A stretch of DNA of 28,271 bases from the NCBI GenBank assembly GCA_002321335.1, contig DCMG01000082.1, positions 1 to 28,271 on the forward strand, read 5' to 3'. The DNA comes from Bacteroidales bacterium UBA1628 (lineage in GTDB: Bacteria > Bacteroidota > Bacteroidia > Bacteroidales > UBA932). Position numbers and translations under genes: made by a program. A model generated the notes under the pieces. That model worked only from the letters and a program-made list of their open reading frames with translations, searched no databases and had not been told where the DNA came from. Each line of letters opens with the position of its first letter. The stretch's first letter is position 1. This document shows, in pieces, positions 1 through 8,388 of this stretch.

Positions 1-895
1 CAGGGATCATGATGGAGACAACTGATGTGACAGCCTCACCGTTCTTGGCGAGCATCTTGTCAAGAGCCTCGGCCTGTGCGATTGTGCGAGGAAATCCGTC
101 AAGAAGGAAGCCGGACACTCCGGTAACTGTCTTGAACTTGTTCTCGATCATGCCTTCGACAACCTCGTCCGGGACAAGCTCACCGGCATCGATCAGAGCC
201 TTGGCCTTGAGCCCGAGCTCAGTGCCTTTCGCAATCTCACCGCGGAGAAGTTCTCCTGTGGATATGTGGCAGAGATTGTACTTTTCAACCATTGCAGAGG
301 CCTGGGTGCCTTTCCCGGCACCCGGAGGGCCAAATAGAATAAAATATTTCATATCTGTGTCCAATACATAAATATCTTTGAGATTTCTTCCAAGTTCGTT
401 GTAGTCAAGGCCGAATCCGACGATGAAGTCATCAGGAATCTCCATGGCAACATAGTCAAGCTTCACATCCTTTGTGTAGGATGCCGGTTTGAGGAGCATC
501 GTGCAGATCTTGGTCTCGGCTGCCCCCTTCTCCTTAAGAATCTCCTTAAGCTCCATGATGGTGTTCCCGCTGTCCACGATGTCCTCCACAACGATGACGC
601 GCTTGCCTTCAATGCTTCTTGTCAACCCCATCGTTTCCCTGACCTTTCCGGTCGTGTGCGTCCCGTCGTAGGATGAAAGCTTGATGCAGATAAGCTCACA
701 GTTGAACGAGAGTCTCTTCATCAGTTCGGAAGTGAACATCAGGGATCCGTTCAGGACACAAAGGAGTACCGGGCAGTCTGTACATCCATTGAAGTCATGG
801 TTGATCTTCTCGGCCACATTGTCGATGGCTTTCTCAAGCCGCTCGTTCGTAATGAACGGCTTGAAAGACTTGTCAAATAGTCTGACGTTGCTCAT
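1..895 (-). CDS. hpt-adk: Hypoxanthine phosphoribosyltransferase-adenylate kinase fusion (C-terminus outside window)
   Basis: One uninterrupted minus-strand frame starts at the ATG at 895-893 and is still open at the left edge, giving 298 visible codons. Residues 1 to about 178 are a purine salvage phosphoribosyltransferase, with the PRPP-binding motif VEDIVDSGNT at 103-112 and IPDDFIVGFGLDYNE near 153-167. Residues from about 182 are adenylate kinase: P-loop GPPGAGKGT at 189-197, ISTGELLRGE at 211-220 and LLDGFPRT at 264-271. No stop codon separates the halves; the join reads YVLDTDMKYFILFG. The first half converts hypoxanthine (and usually guanine) plus PRPP to the nucleotide; the second interconverts AMP, ADP and ATP. 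Both are cytoplasmic. The internal Met at the join could also be an independent adk start. The adenylate kinase lid and C-terminus lie outside the window. Confidence 0.93.
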   Translation of the reverse strand, partial: MSNVRLFDKSFKPFITNERLEKAIDNVAEKINHDFNGCTDCPVLLCVLNGSLMFTSELMKRLSFNCELICIKLSSYDGTHTTGKVRETMGLTRSIEGKRVIVVEDIVDSGNTIMELKEILKEKGAAETKICTMLLKPASYTKDVKLDYVAMEIPDDFIVGFGLDYNELGRNLKDIYVLDTDMKYFILFGPPGAGKGTQASAMVEKYNLCHISTGELLRGEIAKGTELGLKAKALIDAGELVPDEVVEGMIENKFKTVTGVSGFLLDGFPRTIAQAEALDKMLAKNGEAVTSVVSIMIP

Positions 896-921
896 TGCGG
901 TTCGTTCTTTATAGTAAATAG

Positions 922-929
922 CAAAATTA
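922..929 (-). promoter_or_regulatory. Candidate -7 box for the hpt-adk gene
   Basis: Read on the minus strand this is TAATTTTG, matching the Bacteroidota -7 consensus TAnnTTTG. It lies 26 bases before the hpt-adk ATG. No clean TTTG -33 box is seen at the expected distance upstream, only T-rich sequence, so the call rests on the -7 box and its position. The rest of 896-1070 is AT-rich and also holds the leader of the plus-strand gene. In that leader a weak TACGTTTA at 991-998 and a 5-bp hairpin (TGCCC/GGGCA, 1043-1055) are the only other signals. Confidence 0.45.
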
Positions 930-1070
930 GACATTATTCCTTAAAAAAACAGAAAAATCAAGCCTATGTTTTATTTTTCTTTTCGTTTTTTACGTTTATT
1001 AACCTTAACTTGCCGGCCTGAACCTGAACGTGAAGGAAATGCTGCCCATCGGGCATAAATATCAATAATC

Positions 1071-2879
1071 ATGAATATGTTGAAAAACTTCATCGCCGCG
1101 CTGTTGGCGCTGACGGCTGTCTCTATTAATATGACCGCTCAGTCCGATGAGCGTATGATGGCGATGCTCTACCTGTGCGGAGTTGATTCCGAGGAGGAAC
1201 TGGACGAGCAGGAGGTGGAGCGGTTCGCTGCGCTGGCCTCCCACCCATTGAAGATCAATCTCGCTTCGAGAAGCCGGATGGTCTCAAGCGGGCTCATGAG
1301 CCAGTATCAGGTGGCGAGCCTGATGGACTACCGCTCTCGGAACGGTGATGTGCTTTCCGTTTCCGAACTCGCTGCCGTAGACGGTTTCGGAGAAGATTTC
1401 GCCAATGCTCTCAAACCTTTCATTTCGTTTGTCTCCAACTCTTTACCTGGACAAATCATGTCAGAGTCGAAACGCATATCTCACGAGACTCTTGTCCGTT
1501 CAGCTGCCAAGGGAGATGCTTTCAACTATGGAGCAAAGTACAGAATGAATTACGGTGAGACGCTCGAAATTTCATCAGCAGCCCGGACTAAATATTCCGA
1601 CAAAGAGCAATTTCCTCCCTCCGCATGGTCTATGAATATGGCATATTATGGAAAAAGGCGTTTGGGCAAGGTCATCGTCGGAGACTTCAACGCGCGCTTC
1701 GGCCAAGGATTGGCTCTGTGGAGCGGAATGTCCATGTCTGGGCTCTCCACCTCATCATCGTTCAGCAGACGTCCTTCTGGTTTGTCGCCTTCTGGGTCAT
1801 GGTCAGGGATTGGAAGCCATAGGGGAGTGGCGGCTGATTTTTCGTTTGGCCCTAGGACCCTTTCAACTTTTGTGTCTTTCCCCGGTCTTCGTTCATGGTG
1901 CGAAAACGGGAAATCTCCGGAAATTGCCCTGATGGTTGGGGCAAACGCTACTCGCTACTCTCGAAACGGGCAATTCTCTCTTACCGGTTACTTCCAAACA
2001 GAGCCAATGAATATGTCAGCCAAACTTCAGACCGGGAAATTGTCCGGAGATTTCCGCTACTCGTGGCGTGGAGTTGATTACTCCGGAGAGGTTGCATGGG
2101 ATTTTGGTGGGCAATGCCTTGGAGCCATCCTTGGAACAGTGATTCCTTTGGGCGATGAATGGAAACTCTCATCTGTTGTGCACAGTTATCCATCGGAGTT
2201 CTCTTCAGATTACACAGGAGGAATACATAGTTGGACTAAGACTTCTGATGAGCATGGCATCGCCTTGGGACTGGAGAAGGCAGGGGCTTATCTCACGGCT
2301 GACATTGCTGTCAAGGATAAAGATAGGTCCAAAAGGCAGTTACGGGTTCTGTTCAAACTGCCGTTTCAGCTTACAAACACCTCGGTCCTGTCTGTGAAGA
2401 TTACCGAGCGGTTCCGCCCTTACGAGGAAATCCTAAAATACCGGACGGGGTCAAGGTGTGATCTGGATTGGTCAAGCTCAGGACTGTCAGTGCGTTACGG
2501 CCCGTCGGACAAGCCGGCATGGAAGTTCAGGGCCAGGATTGAGGGGCTTCTGTGCCGTTCACTGGCGGGCCTTGCCTATCTTGAAGGCGGGCGTAAAACA
2601 GATATGTTCAGCGCCTATCTTCGAGGCACCATATTCATTGTCGATAATTGGGATGACCGAATATATTCCTATGAACGGGACGCTCCTGGTAATTTTACGG
2701 TCCCGGCCTATTACGGGCGTGGGTGGAGCCTGTCCGCTGTGTCAGGATGCAAATTCCGGTTTGGCGCTGGAAAGGTTTTGAAACTGTATTTCAGAGCCTC
2801 GACAGTTGTATATTCATTCATGAAAGAGCCTAAACCATCGGTTTCGGAGGGAAAGATTCAGGCCGTGATGACATTTTGA
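1071..2879 (+). CDS. Secreted helix-hairpin-helix protein with barrel-like C-terminal region
   Basis: The protein is 602 aa. It begins with a signal peptide (MNMLKNFIAALLALTAVSINMTAQS); the start could also be the second Met two codons later. Residues about 40-125 carry ComEA-like helix-hairpin-helix repeats (LKINLASRSRMVSSGLMSQYQVASLMDYR, then VSELAAVDGFGEDFANALKPFISF), which in other proteins bind DNA without sequence specificity. The remaining 470 residues are rich in alternating polar and aromatic strands (for example GRFQ/YSWRGVDYSGEVAW-type segments) that suggest an outer-membrane beta-barrel. Proteins with this layout are common and uncharacterised in Bacteroidales. A role in DNA handling at the envelope is possible but not shown here. 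It ends three bases from the convergent mltD stop, so neither gene has room for its own separate terminator. Confidence 0.8.
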   Translation: MNMLKNFIAALLALTAVSINMTAQSDERMMAMLYLCGVDSEEELDEQEVERFAALASHPLKINLASRSRMVSSGLMSQYQVASLMDYRSRNGDVLSVSELAAVDGFGEDFANALKPFISFVSNSLPGQIMSESKRISHETLVRSAAKGDAFNYGAKYRMNYGETLEISSAARTKYSDKEQFPPSAWSMNMAYYGKRRLGKVIVGDFNARFGQGLALWSGMSMSGLSTSSSFSRRPSGLSPSGSWSGIGSHRGVAADFSFGPRTLSTFVSFPGLRSWCENGKSPEIALMVGANATRYSRNGQFSLTGYFQTEPMNMSAKLQTGKLSGDFRYSWRGVDYSGEVAWDFGGQCLGAILGTVIPLGDEWKLSSVVHSYPSEFSSDYTGGIHSWTKTSDEHGIALGLEKAGAYLTADIAVKDKDRSKRQLRVLFKLPFQLTNTSVLSVKITERFRPYEEILKYRTGSRCDLDWSSSGLSVRYGPSDKPAWKFRARIEGLLCRSLAGLAYLEGGRKTDMFSAYLRGTIFIVDNWDDRIYSYERDAPGNFTVPAYYGRGWSLSAVSGCKFRFGAGKVLKLYFRASTVVYSFMKEPKPSVSEGKIQAVMTF

Positions 2880-2882
2880 CCA

Positions 2883-4490
2883 CTATTTAGGAATCCTGAT
2901 TTTCATCCCTGGCTTGATGTTCTCACCTATTCCGTTGAATTTCATGATCTTTTCGGCTGTCATGCCAGGGAACTGTTTTGCGATGCTGTAGAGAGAGTCT
3001 CCTGCTTTCACGGTGTAGTCTGTGTAGTTCAGCTGGCTGGAGGCCGATTTGACGGCAGATGCGGTCGGAGCGCCGCCTCCTTTGTAGATACGGATTTTCT
3101 GCCCGATGCTGAGGTTTGTGCTCCTGAGGTGATTCCACTTCTTGAGCTGGTTCACGGTGACATGATACTTAGCCGCAATCTTTCCCAGCGTGTCACCCTT
3201 TTTGACCTTATAAGTGATCGTCCCTCCTGAATATGTCTCACCGGAAGAACGCTTCGAGTCATCCACAAGGGTCTGTGGATTGAGATATTCAGAAGCCTTG
3301 TAGGTGTAGATTGAGTCCTCATGAGCCACGAAGTCGCTGGAGTAGTTGTAAGGGATTCGGAGAATGTAAGTCTTGCTGTCTCCTGGAATCACATCTTTGA
3401 TGTACTGCGGGTTAAGGTTTCTGAGTTCGTCAACCGATATTCCGACCAATTCGCTTATCTGCTTGAAATGCAGGTTCTTGTGGATTTCGAAGGTGTCCAG
3501 TTGCGCCGGCATCTGCATGTTGGCCGGGGATAGTCCGTACTCCTTGCTGTAGTGGATGGCGTACATCGCACCCACAAACGCAGGCACGTAGCCTCTGGTC
3601 TCTCGCGGAAGATAGTCATAGACCGACCAGAAATCCCTCTTGCCTCCGTTCCTGCGGATGGCCTTGTTGATGTTGCCTGAGCCGCAGTTGTAGGAAGAGA
3701 TAGCCAAATTCCAGTCCCCGAAGACATTGTAGGAGTCTGTTAGATAGCGAGCCGCTGCATCGGCTGACTTGAACGGATCCAGCCTCTCGTCCACGAATGA
3801 GTTGATCTCCAGTCCGTAAAGTTGGGCGGTTCTGAACATGAACTGCCACATCCCTTTCGCTCCGGCCCTGGAGACAGCCACCGGGTTCAGCGCCGACTCG
3901 ATTATGGCCATGTACTTGAGTTCGTCCGGAAGGCTGTATTTGTTGAATGTCTCCTCGAAAATCGGCATGTAGTACTGGCAGAGCCCCAGAATGGTGCCCA
4001 TCTTGGTCGGCATCTTTTCCGAATAGAGGATCATGTAGTTGCGGACCTTGTCGTTGTAGGGTAGTGTGATGAATGAGTTCATCTTCTCAAGGCGGGATTT
4101 CATCACATCGTCGGGGACGTTGGACGTGAACCTGACTGAATCCATGTCGTAGCCTTTGCCTTCATTGTTCTTTCGGGCCTGACGGTGCAGGTACCAGATG
4201 CTCAGGAGACTGTCGGTGACCTCCTGCGTGTAGTCTTCCGGGGTCAATCCGGCAGCGGTCTTGAGCTTGTTCTCCTCATAGACATCAATCATCTCATCCG
4301 CTATGCTGTCTTTCAGAATGCTTTCCCGCTTCAGTTTTTCCAAGGCTCTCTCAAGGGAATCGACCCGTTGTCTGAGTTCCTGATTCTCTTCCTTGATCTT
4401 TTTCCTGAATACCTGCGCCCATGCATTTCCTTGCAACAGAAAGAGCATGATCAGTATGACGGGCAGCGTGGCGAATGTGGTTTTTCTCAT
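2883..4490 (-). CDS. mltD: MltD-like membrane-bound lytic murein transglycosylase with two LysM domains
   Basis: The protein is 535 aa, with a signal peptide (about residues 1-25) and a short coiled coil (about 30-60). A lytic transglycosylase (SLT) domain follows at about 165-330: the catalytic glutamate is in AIIESALNP (E198), followed by SRAGAKGMWQFM and the YNCGSGNINKA segment. Two LysM peptidoglycan-binding repeats lie at about 425-470 (YKVKKGDTLGKIAAKY) and 490-535 (YTVKAGDSLYSIAKQF). It is expected to cleave the glycan backbone of peptidoglycan in the periplasm, forming 1,6-anhydro-muramic ends. It is the last gene of the parA-parB-DUF5683-mltD run, 15 bases after the DUF5683 gene. Confidence 0.93.
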   Translation of the reverse strand: MRKTTFATLPVILIMLFLLQGNAWAQVFRKKIKEENQELRQRVDSLERALEKLKRESILKDSIADEMIDVYEENKLKTAAGLTPEDYTQEVTDSLLSIWYLHRQARKNNEGKGYDMDSVRFTSNVPDDVMKSRLEKMNSFITLPYNDKVRNYMILYSEKMPTKMGTILGLCQYYMPIFEETFNKYSLPDELKYMAIIESALNPVAVSRAGAKGMWQFMFRTAQLYGLEINSFVDERLDPFKSADAAARYLTDSYNVFGDWNLAISSYNCGSGNINKAIRRNGGKRDFWSVYDYLPRETRGYVPAFVGAMYAIHYSKEYGLSPANMQMPAQLDTFEIHKNLHFKQISELVGISVDELRNLNPQYIKDVIPGDSKTYILRIPYNYSSDFVAHEDSIYTYKASEYLNPQTLVDDSKRSSGETYSGGTITYKVKKGDTLGKIAAKYHVTVNQLKKWNHLRSTNLSIGQKIRIYKGGGAPTASAVKSASSQLNYTDYTVKAGDSLYSIAKQFPGMTAEKIMKFNGIGENIKPGMKIRIPK

Positions 4491-4505
4491 CCTTTGGAAC
4501 TCTGT

Positions 4506-5540
4506 TTAAAATCTAAGACCGACTTTGATCCCTATCGCATTGTCCCCGAAAGCGCCCATGCCGAAACTCATCGGAGGAACGGAACGGGCAGGGGAGGCTA
4601 TCGCATATTCATTATACTGGGGAATATATTCATTGTAAGGCGAGATGATGGTAGGTGTGACCTTCAGGGTGAGGTCGTCGTTCATCTCAAAGTCCTGCAT
4701 GTAGGCAAACACATTGGCGTCAATCACTTGAAGCAGGTAACTTCCCACAATGGCGACGACGGAGTAGTCTCTGTAGCGCCTGTAAACATTCCTGAAGTAT
4801 AGAGCCCTTTCAGCCGGAATGGTGCCGGTGTACCCGCCGTCAGGATTTGTGGCCTCGTTGTGGATGCGCTTGAACCTCTTGTAGTTCTTGCTGTTCAGCG
4901 CGTAGAAGTGGTACGATCCGATCATCATTCCCCAGTAGATCGGAATTTTCCAATACTCGCCGTTGTACGCCTGCCCAAGTCCTGGGAGGAGGATTGAATA
5001 TATCGTCGCCTTTCCCGGCTGGTTCTTCACGTCCCGCTTGTAGTTGACCACTCCGTCCATAAGGGTGGCCCAATATATGAAGCCGGCGCTGGCGAACATA
5101 TACTTGGCCATATCCTTTGAGCGTGTGTCCAGTTCGTACTCCATGTTCGGGTCAAGCGCCATCGCTATGTCGTAGCCTTTCTTGGAGTGTTTGTACTTGC
5201 TGTTGTAATGGATTCCAAGCCCCAGTGTCGTTCCGATGCCTCCGTAGACGAGCGGCAGCTTCCAGTACTGCTTGTTGTAAATCTGCTCCGCGCCGATGAA
5301 CACAGTGGAGCCGGCGAACATCGTTCCGATCCTCAATGTCGTGTCCTTGTGGCTTACACCTCTGAAAAACTCCCGGAACGACCACATCTTGTCCACGGAA
5401 TCTCTTGCGGTTCCGGTTGTGTCGCTCGGGTCGTTGTAGGTCTGGCTGAACGCCTCTTCCCTGAACTGCGCTTTCGCACCCGTGGAAAAGGCTGCCAGGC
5501 AGACAAGCGCCAGACATATCCTGAGAATCAGATTCTTCAT
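4506..5540 (-). CDS. DUF5683 domain protein
   Basis: The protein is 344 aa, with an N-terminal signal peptide ending near AKA|QFREEAF. The family-defining segment is present: KATIYSILLPGLGQAYNGEYWKIPIYWG, preceded by SKYKHSKKGYDIAMAL and other hydrophobic stretches compatible with envelope association. It ends in an aromatic residue (F), typical of outer-membrane proteins. DUF5683 proteins have no established function, but in Bacteroidales they commonly sit directly after parB and before mltD, as here. Gaps are 8 bases to parB and 15 bases to mltD, so co-transcription is likely. A link between chromosome segregation and cell-wall or envelope processes is suggested only by this conserved arrangement. 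Confidence 0.85.
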   Translation of the reverse strand: MKNLILRICLALVCLAAFSTGAKAQFREEAFSQTYNDPSDTTGTARDSVDKMWSFREFFRGVSHKDTTLRIGTMFAGSTVFIGAEQIYNKQYWKLPLVYGGIGTTLGLGIHYNSKYKHSKKGYDIAMALDPNMEYELDTRSKDMAKYMFASAGFIYWATLMDGVVNYKRDVKNQPGKATIYSILLPGLGQAYNGEYWKIPIYWGMMIGSYHFYALNSKNYKRFKRIHNEATNPDGGYTGTIPAERALYFRNVYRRYRDYSVVAIVGSYLLQVIDANVFAYMQDFEMNDDLTLKVTPTIISPYNEYIPQYNEYAIASPARSVPPMSFGMGAFGDNAIGIKVGLRF

Positions 5541-5548
5541 TGTTCTTC

Positions 5549-6505
5549 TTAGATGTTCGAGTCCTCAAGGGCTTTGAGGAACCGGCTCACTTCCTCGTCG
5601 GAGTTGAACTTGATTGTCATCGTTCCCTTTCCGGAGGCCGAGCGTTTCAGGCTGATGCTGTTATCAAAAAACTTGCCGATGTGCTCGAGAACCCTGTAAT
5701 ATTCATCAGGAAGGTCCTGCTGCTTAGGGGTTGGTTTGGCATTTTCGCCTTTGCTCAGTTTGTGGACCTTTTCCTCCAGCTGGCGAACCGAAAGGCCGTC
5801 CTTTATCACGAGGTCGCAGAGAAGTTCCTGAATATGAGGATCCTCCACTCCGAGAAGCACTTTCGCATGCCCGGTGCTGAGAAGCCCTGTCTTGAGGTCG
5901 TGCTGAACCTTGGTCGGCAGTTTGAGAAGCCTCAGGTAGTTGGCGACCGAGGCGCGCTTCTTGCCGACACGCTGCGCCATCATCTCCTGTGTGAGGTTGC
6001 ATTCGTCCATAAGCCTCTGATAGCTCATCGCCACCTCGATCGGGTCGAGATCCTGCCTCTGGATGTTCTCCACGATGGCCATCTCAAGCATTCCCTGGTC
6101 ATCGGCCGTGCGTATGTAGGCCGGGATGATGTCCATTCCCGCCCTCTTGCAGGCCTTGAACCTGCGCTCGCCGCTGATGATCTGATAGCGCCCGTTCTTG
6201 AGTTTTCGCACCGAGATCGGTTGGATCAGACCGAATGTCCTGATGGAATCCGCCAATTCTTCCAACGCCTCGTTGTCGAATGCCATACGAGGCTGGTATG
6301 GGTTCGGCTCAATCAGATCCACCGGAATCCTCAGCACATCACCATAGTCCTGCTCCGGCTTGGAACCGGCGATCTCCTTATTAATATACCCGACCGGCTT
6401 CCTTTCCGGTCCGATTGTCTGGATGTCTCCCAAAAGGGCGCTGAGCCCTTTGCCTAGTCTGCTTTCCTGCTTATTGTTGCCGCTCATTGTAATTTTCTTT
6501 CGCAA
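5549..6505 (-). CDS. parB: Chromosome partitioning protein ParB
   Basis: The protein is 318 aa from the ATG at 6505; MSGNNKQESRLGKGLSALLG, starting at 6487, is an equally plausible start and closer to family practice. The N-terminal ParB/Srx CTP-binding domain shows LIEPNPYQPR, the ISGERRFKACKRAG box and AIVENIQRQDLDPIE. A helix-turn-helix follows (LTQEMMAQRVGKKRASVANYLRLLKLP). The C-terminus should dimerise. ParB binds parS sites near the origin, loads as a CTP-dependent clamp and stimulates ParA. It follows parA by 15-33 bases and precedes the DUF5683 gene by 8. No convincing parS palindrome was found in the window. Confidence 0.96.
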   Translation of the reverse strand: MRKKITMSGNNKQESRLGKGLSALLGDIQTIGPERKPVGYINKEIAGSKPEQDYGDVLRIPVDLIEPNPYQPRMAFDNEALEELADSIRTFGLIQPISVRKLKNGRYQIISGERRFKACKRAGMDIIPAYIRTADDQGMLEMAIVENIQRQDLDPIEVAMSYQRLMDECNLTQEMMAQRVGKKRASVANYLRLLKLPTKVQHDLKTGLLSTGHAKVLLGVEDPHIQELLCDLVIKDGLSVRQLEEKVHKLSKGENAKPTPKQQDLPDEYYRVLEHIGKFFDNSISLKRSASGKGTMTIKFNSDEEVSRFLKALEDSNI

Positions 6506-6520
6506 GTCCTTTGTCTCTCG

Positions 6521-7291
6521 TTATTTCTCGTTCTTCTCCAACACTTCCTTGGCGAGGTTCATGTAGTTGGTCGTTCCGTTGCTGACCACATCGTACAGGA
6601 TGATCGGCTTGCCGTGCGAAGGCGCCTCGCTGAGGCGGATGCTGCGCTGGATCACCGTGTTGAACACCATGTCCTGGAAATGCTCCTTGAGTTCGTTCAC
6701 GACCTGCGCGTGAACCTTTGTCCTGCCGTCGAACATCGTCACGACGAACCCTTCGATGGTGAGCGACGGGTTTACTCCGCTCTGCACCAGTCTGATGGTC
6801 TGGAGCAGTTTTCCGAGTCCCTCCAGAGCGAAAAATTCCGGCTGGACAGGAATCATCACGGAATCCGCGGCCGAAAGGGCGTTGATGGTGATGAGACCCA
6901 GGGAAGGGGAGCAGTCGATGATGATGTAGTCGTAGTTGTCACGGATAGGGGCCAGCCTTCTCTTCAGGATCGTCTCCCTGTCCTCCACGTCGATCATCTC
7001 GATCTCCGCTCCGACAAGATTGATGTGTGACGGAATCATCTGAAGGTCAGGGATCTCCGTCTGTATCAAGGCGTCCTGTATGTCAATCGTGCCGATCATC
7101 ACCTCGTAGATCGTCCTCTTCTCATCGTTGTCCGGAGAGAAATTCAGCCCTGAGGTCGTGTTGGCCTGAGGGTCCGCGTCGATGATGAGAACCTTCTTCT
7201 CCAGCACGGCCAGCGAGGCCGCAAGGTTGATGGCGGTCGTGGTCTTTCCCACTCCGCCTTTCTGATTGGCTATTGCTATGACTTTTCCCAT
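6521..7291 (-). CDS. parA: Chromosome partitioning ATPase ParA
   Basis: The protein is 256 aa, a normal length for chromosomal ParA/Soj. The deviant Walker A motif KGGVGKTT is at residues 11-18, with a Walker B-like segment YDYIIIDCSPSLGLITINAL around 115-134. The dimerisation and DNA-binding C-terminal half is also present (EGFVVTMFDGRTKVHAQVV). It is a cytoplasmic ATPase that binds nonspecific DNA and moves ParB-parS complexes during segregation. It leads the operon, and a good promoter lies 24-55 bases upstream. The sequence is intact and unremarkable. Confidence 0.97.
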   Translation of the reverse strand: MGKVIAIANQKGGVGKTTTAINLAASLAVLEKKVLIIDADPQANTTSGLNFSPDNDEKRTIYEVMIGTIDIQDALIQTEIPDLQMIPSHINLVGAEIEMIDVEDRETILKRRLAPIRDNYDYIIIDCSPSLGLITINALSAADSVMIPVQPEFFALEGLGKLLQTIRLVQSGVNPSLTIEGFVVTMFDGRTKVHAQVVNELKEHFQDMVFNTVIQRSIRLSEAPSHGKPIILYDVVSNGTTNYMNLAKEVLEKNEK

Positions 7292-7314
7292 ATCCTGAGT
7301 TTATATTCAACTTT

Positions 7315-7346
7315 CAAAGTTACGGAAAATCTCTTGAAATGACGAA
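7315..7346 (-). promoter_or_regulatory. Promoter of the parA-parB-DUF5683-mltD operon
   Basis: On the minus strand, TTCG (7346-7343) is followed by 20 bases and then TAACTTTG (7322-7315). This matches the Bacteroidota promoter pattern (TTTG, 19-21 bases, TAnnTTTG) with one mismatch in the -33 box. The -7 box ends 23 bases before the parA ATG. No operator-like dyad is apparent around it. Confidence 0.65.
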
Positions 7347-7350
7347 TAAA

Positions 7351-8205
7351 TCATTCGCCTCCTTTTGATTTTCCCGACCTGAACTCCTGTGGGGACATTC
7401 CGGTTTCCTTGCGGAAAAAACGGCAGAGGTAGGCCGGATCCTCGAAATTGAGCTCCGTGGCTATGCTTTTTACTGAAAGGTCGGTGTTCTGCAGCAAGGT
7501 CTTGATCGCCATGATAATCTGCCAGTTTATTATCTCCTTTGGGGGTGTGCCGGTGGCTTTGAACATCAGTTTGTAGAGATAGTCCGGGGTTATATTCAGT
7601 TTTTCCGCATAGAAGGCGACATGCCGGTGAGAAGTGTAATAACGTCCCAACAGCATGAAGAAGCGGCTGGTCAGAGCCTGGTTTCTGTCATTCTTGAAAT
7701 CTCCTGTTTCTATTCCGGACAAAGCCATCTCGCAGGAAATACCGGTGAATATGTTGAATATGTAGTTTCTCAGCATTTCCTTCCCTTGCTCGCCAGAGTA
7801 ACGTGTTATCGCCCATTCTGTAAGGTCGAACCAATTCCGCAGAGCCTCGCTTTGTCCGCCCTGAGTCCGGAGCACTGGAGCCTCGTACATCCTGTCCCAG
7901 AAAGTGGCGGGAATCTTATAGGTGGCATCGTCGCAAATCTCCTCTGCTACGGAAATGTACTTTGCACGGAAATCATAGGAGATGTCTAGCGGAATAAATG
8001 AAATGTCTCCAGGAAGAAACAAAAAGTCTCCAGGAATGATGTGATGTCTTTTGACATTCACCCCGACAATAGCCTCTCCCTCAACACAAATCATTAATGT
8101 GCATCCATTTGTGTCAATGATTTTTCCCACACAATCCACAAGGCTCGTTACTCCGGCCACACCGTAGCCTTTTATATTCCATATTTGGTGTTTAGATACT
8201 GCCAT
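7351..8205 (-). CDS. AraC-family transcriptional regulator, divergent from the efflux operon
   Basis: The protein is 284 aa. The N-terminal half (about 1-170) contains a cupin-like sensing region (CTLMICVEGEAIVGVNVKRHHIIPGDFLFLPGD), typical of AraC proteins that bind small ligands. The C-terminal about 100 residues hold the two helix-turn-helix units: HVAFYAEKLNITPDYLYKLMFKATG and LSVKSIATELNFEDPAYLCRFFRKETGMSPQEFR. The gene is transcribed away from the RND operon, with 183 bases between the starts. It therefore very likely controls the pump, most simply through the dyad at 8261-8310. The inducer is unknown. Confidence 0.92.
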   Translation of the reverse strand: MAVSKHQIWNIKGYGVAGVTSLVDCVGKIIDTNGCTLMICVEGEAIVGVNVKRHHIIPGDFLFLPGDISFIPLDISYDFRAKYISVAEEICDDATYKIPATFWDRMYEAPVLRTQGGQSEALRNWFDLTEWAITRYSGEQGKEMLRNYIFNIFTGISCEMALSGIETGDFKNDRNQALTSRFFMLLGRYYTSHRHVAFYAEKLNITPDYLYKLMFKATGTPPKEIINWQIIMAIKTLLQNTDLSVKSIATELNFEDPAYLCRFFRKETGMSPQEFRSGKSKGGE

Positions 8206-8260
8206 ATTAGTTTGCGAATTTAAGAAATCTAATTGTTAATATTATCGTTTTATCCGAAAA

Positions 8261-8318
8261 AGTGCCATAGATCTCCAAATTAGTGCAACGGCCGTTGTGG
8301 AGATAGCACTTATCTTTG
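8261..8318 (+). promoter_or_regulatory. Dyad operator and -7 box of the RND efflux operon
   Basis: TATCTTTG at 8311-8318 matches the -7 consensus TAnnTTTG. No TTTG -33 box lies at the expected distance; the region is instead filled by nested dyad symmetry. An outer pair is AGTGCCATAGATCTCCA (8261-8277) with TGGAGATAGCACT (8298-8310), the arms differing by a short insertion. The centre holds the perfect 12-base palindrome CAACGGCCGTTG (8286-8297). A promoter lacking a -33 box with a dyad directly against the -7 box is what an activator-dependent AraC-controlled promoter would show. A further inverted repeat CCCAAATA/TATTTGGG (8321-8328, 8358-8365) lies in the leader. Confidence 0.6.
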
Positions 8319-8388
8319 CGCCCAAATACGTAAAGGAGCAAAAAAGAAGTTACCACTTATTTGGGAAATCATTTATTAGTTATTTATA

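Noticed and set aside
5549..7350. A parS site near parAB
   Set aside because: No palindrome close to the known parS consensus was found by eye in or around the genes.
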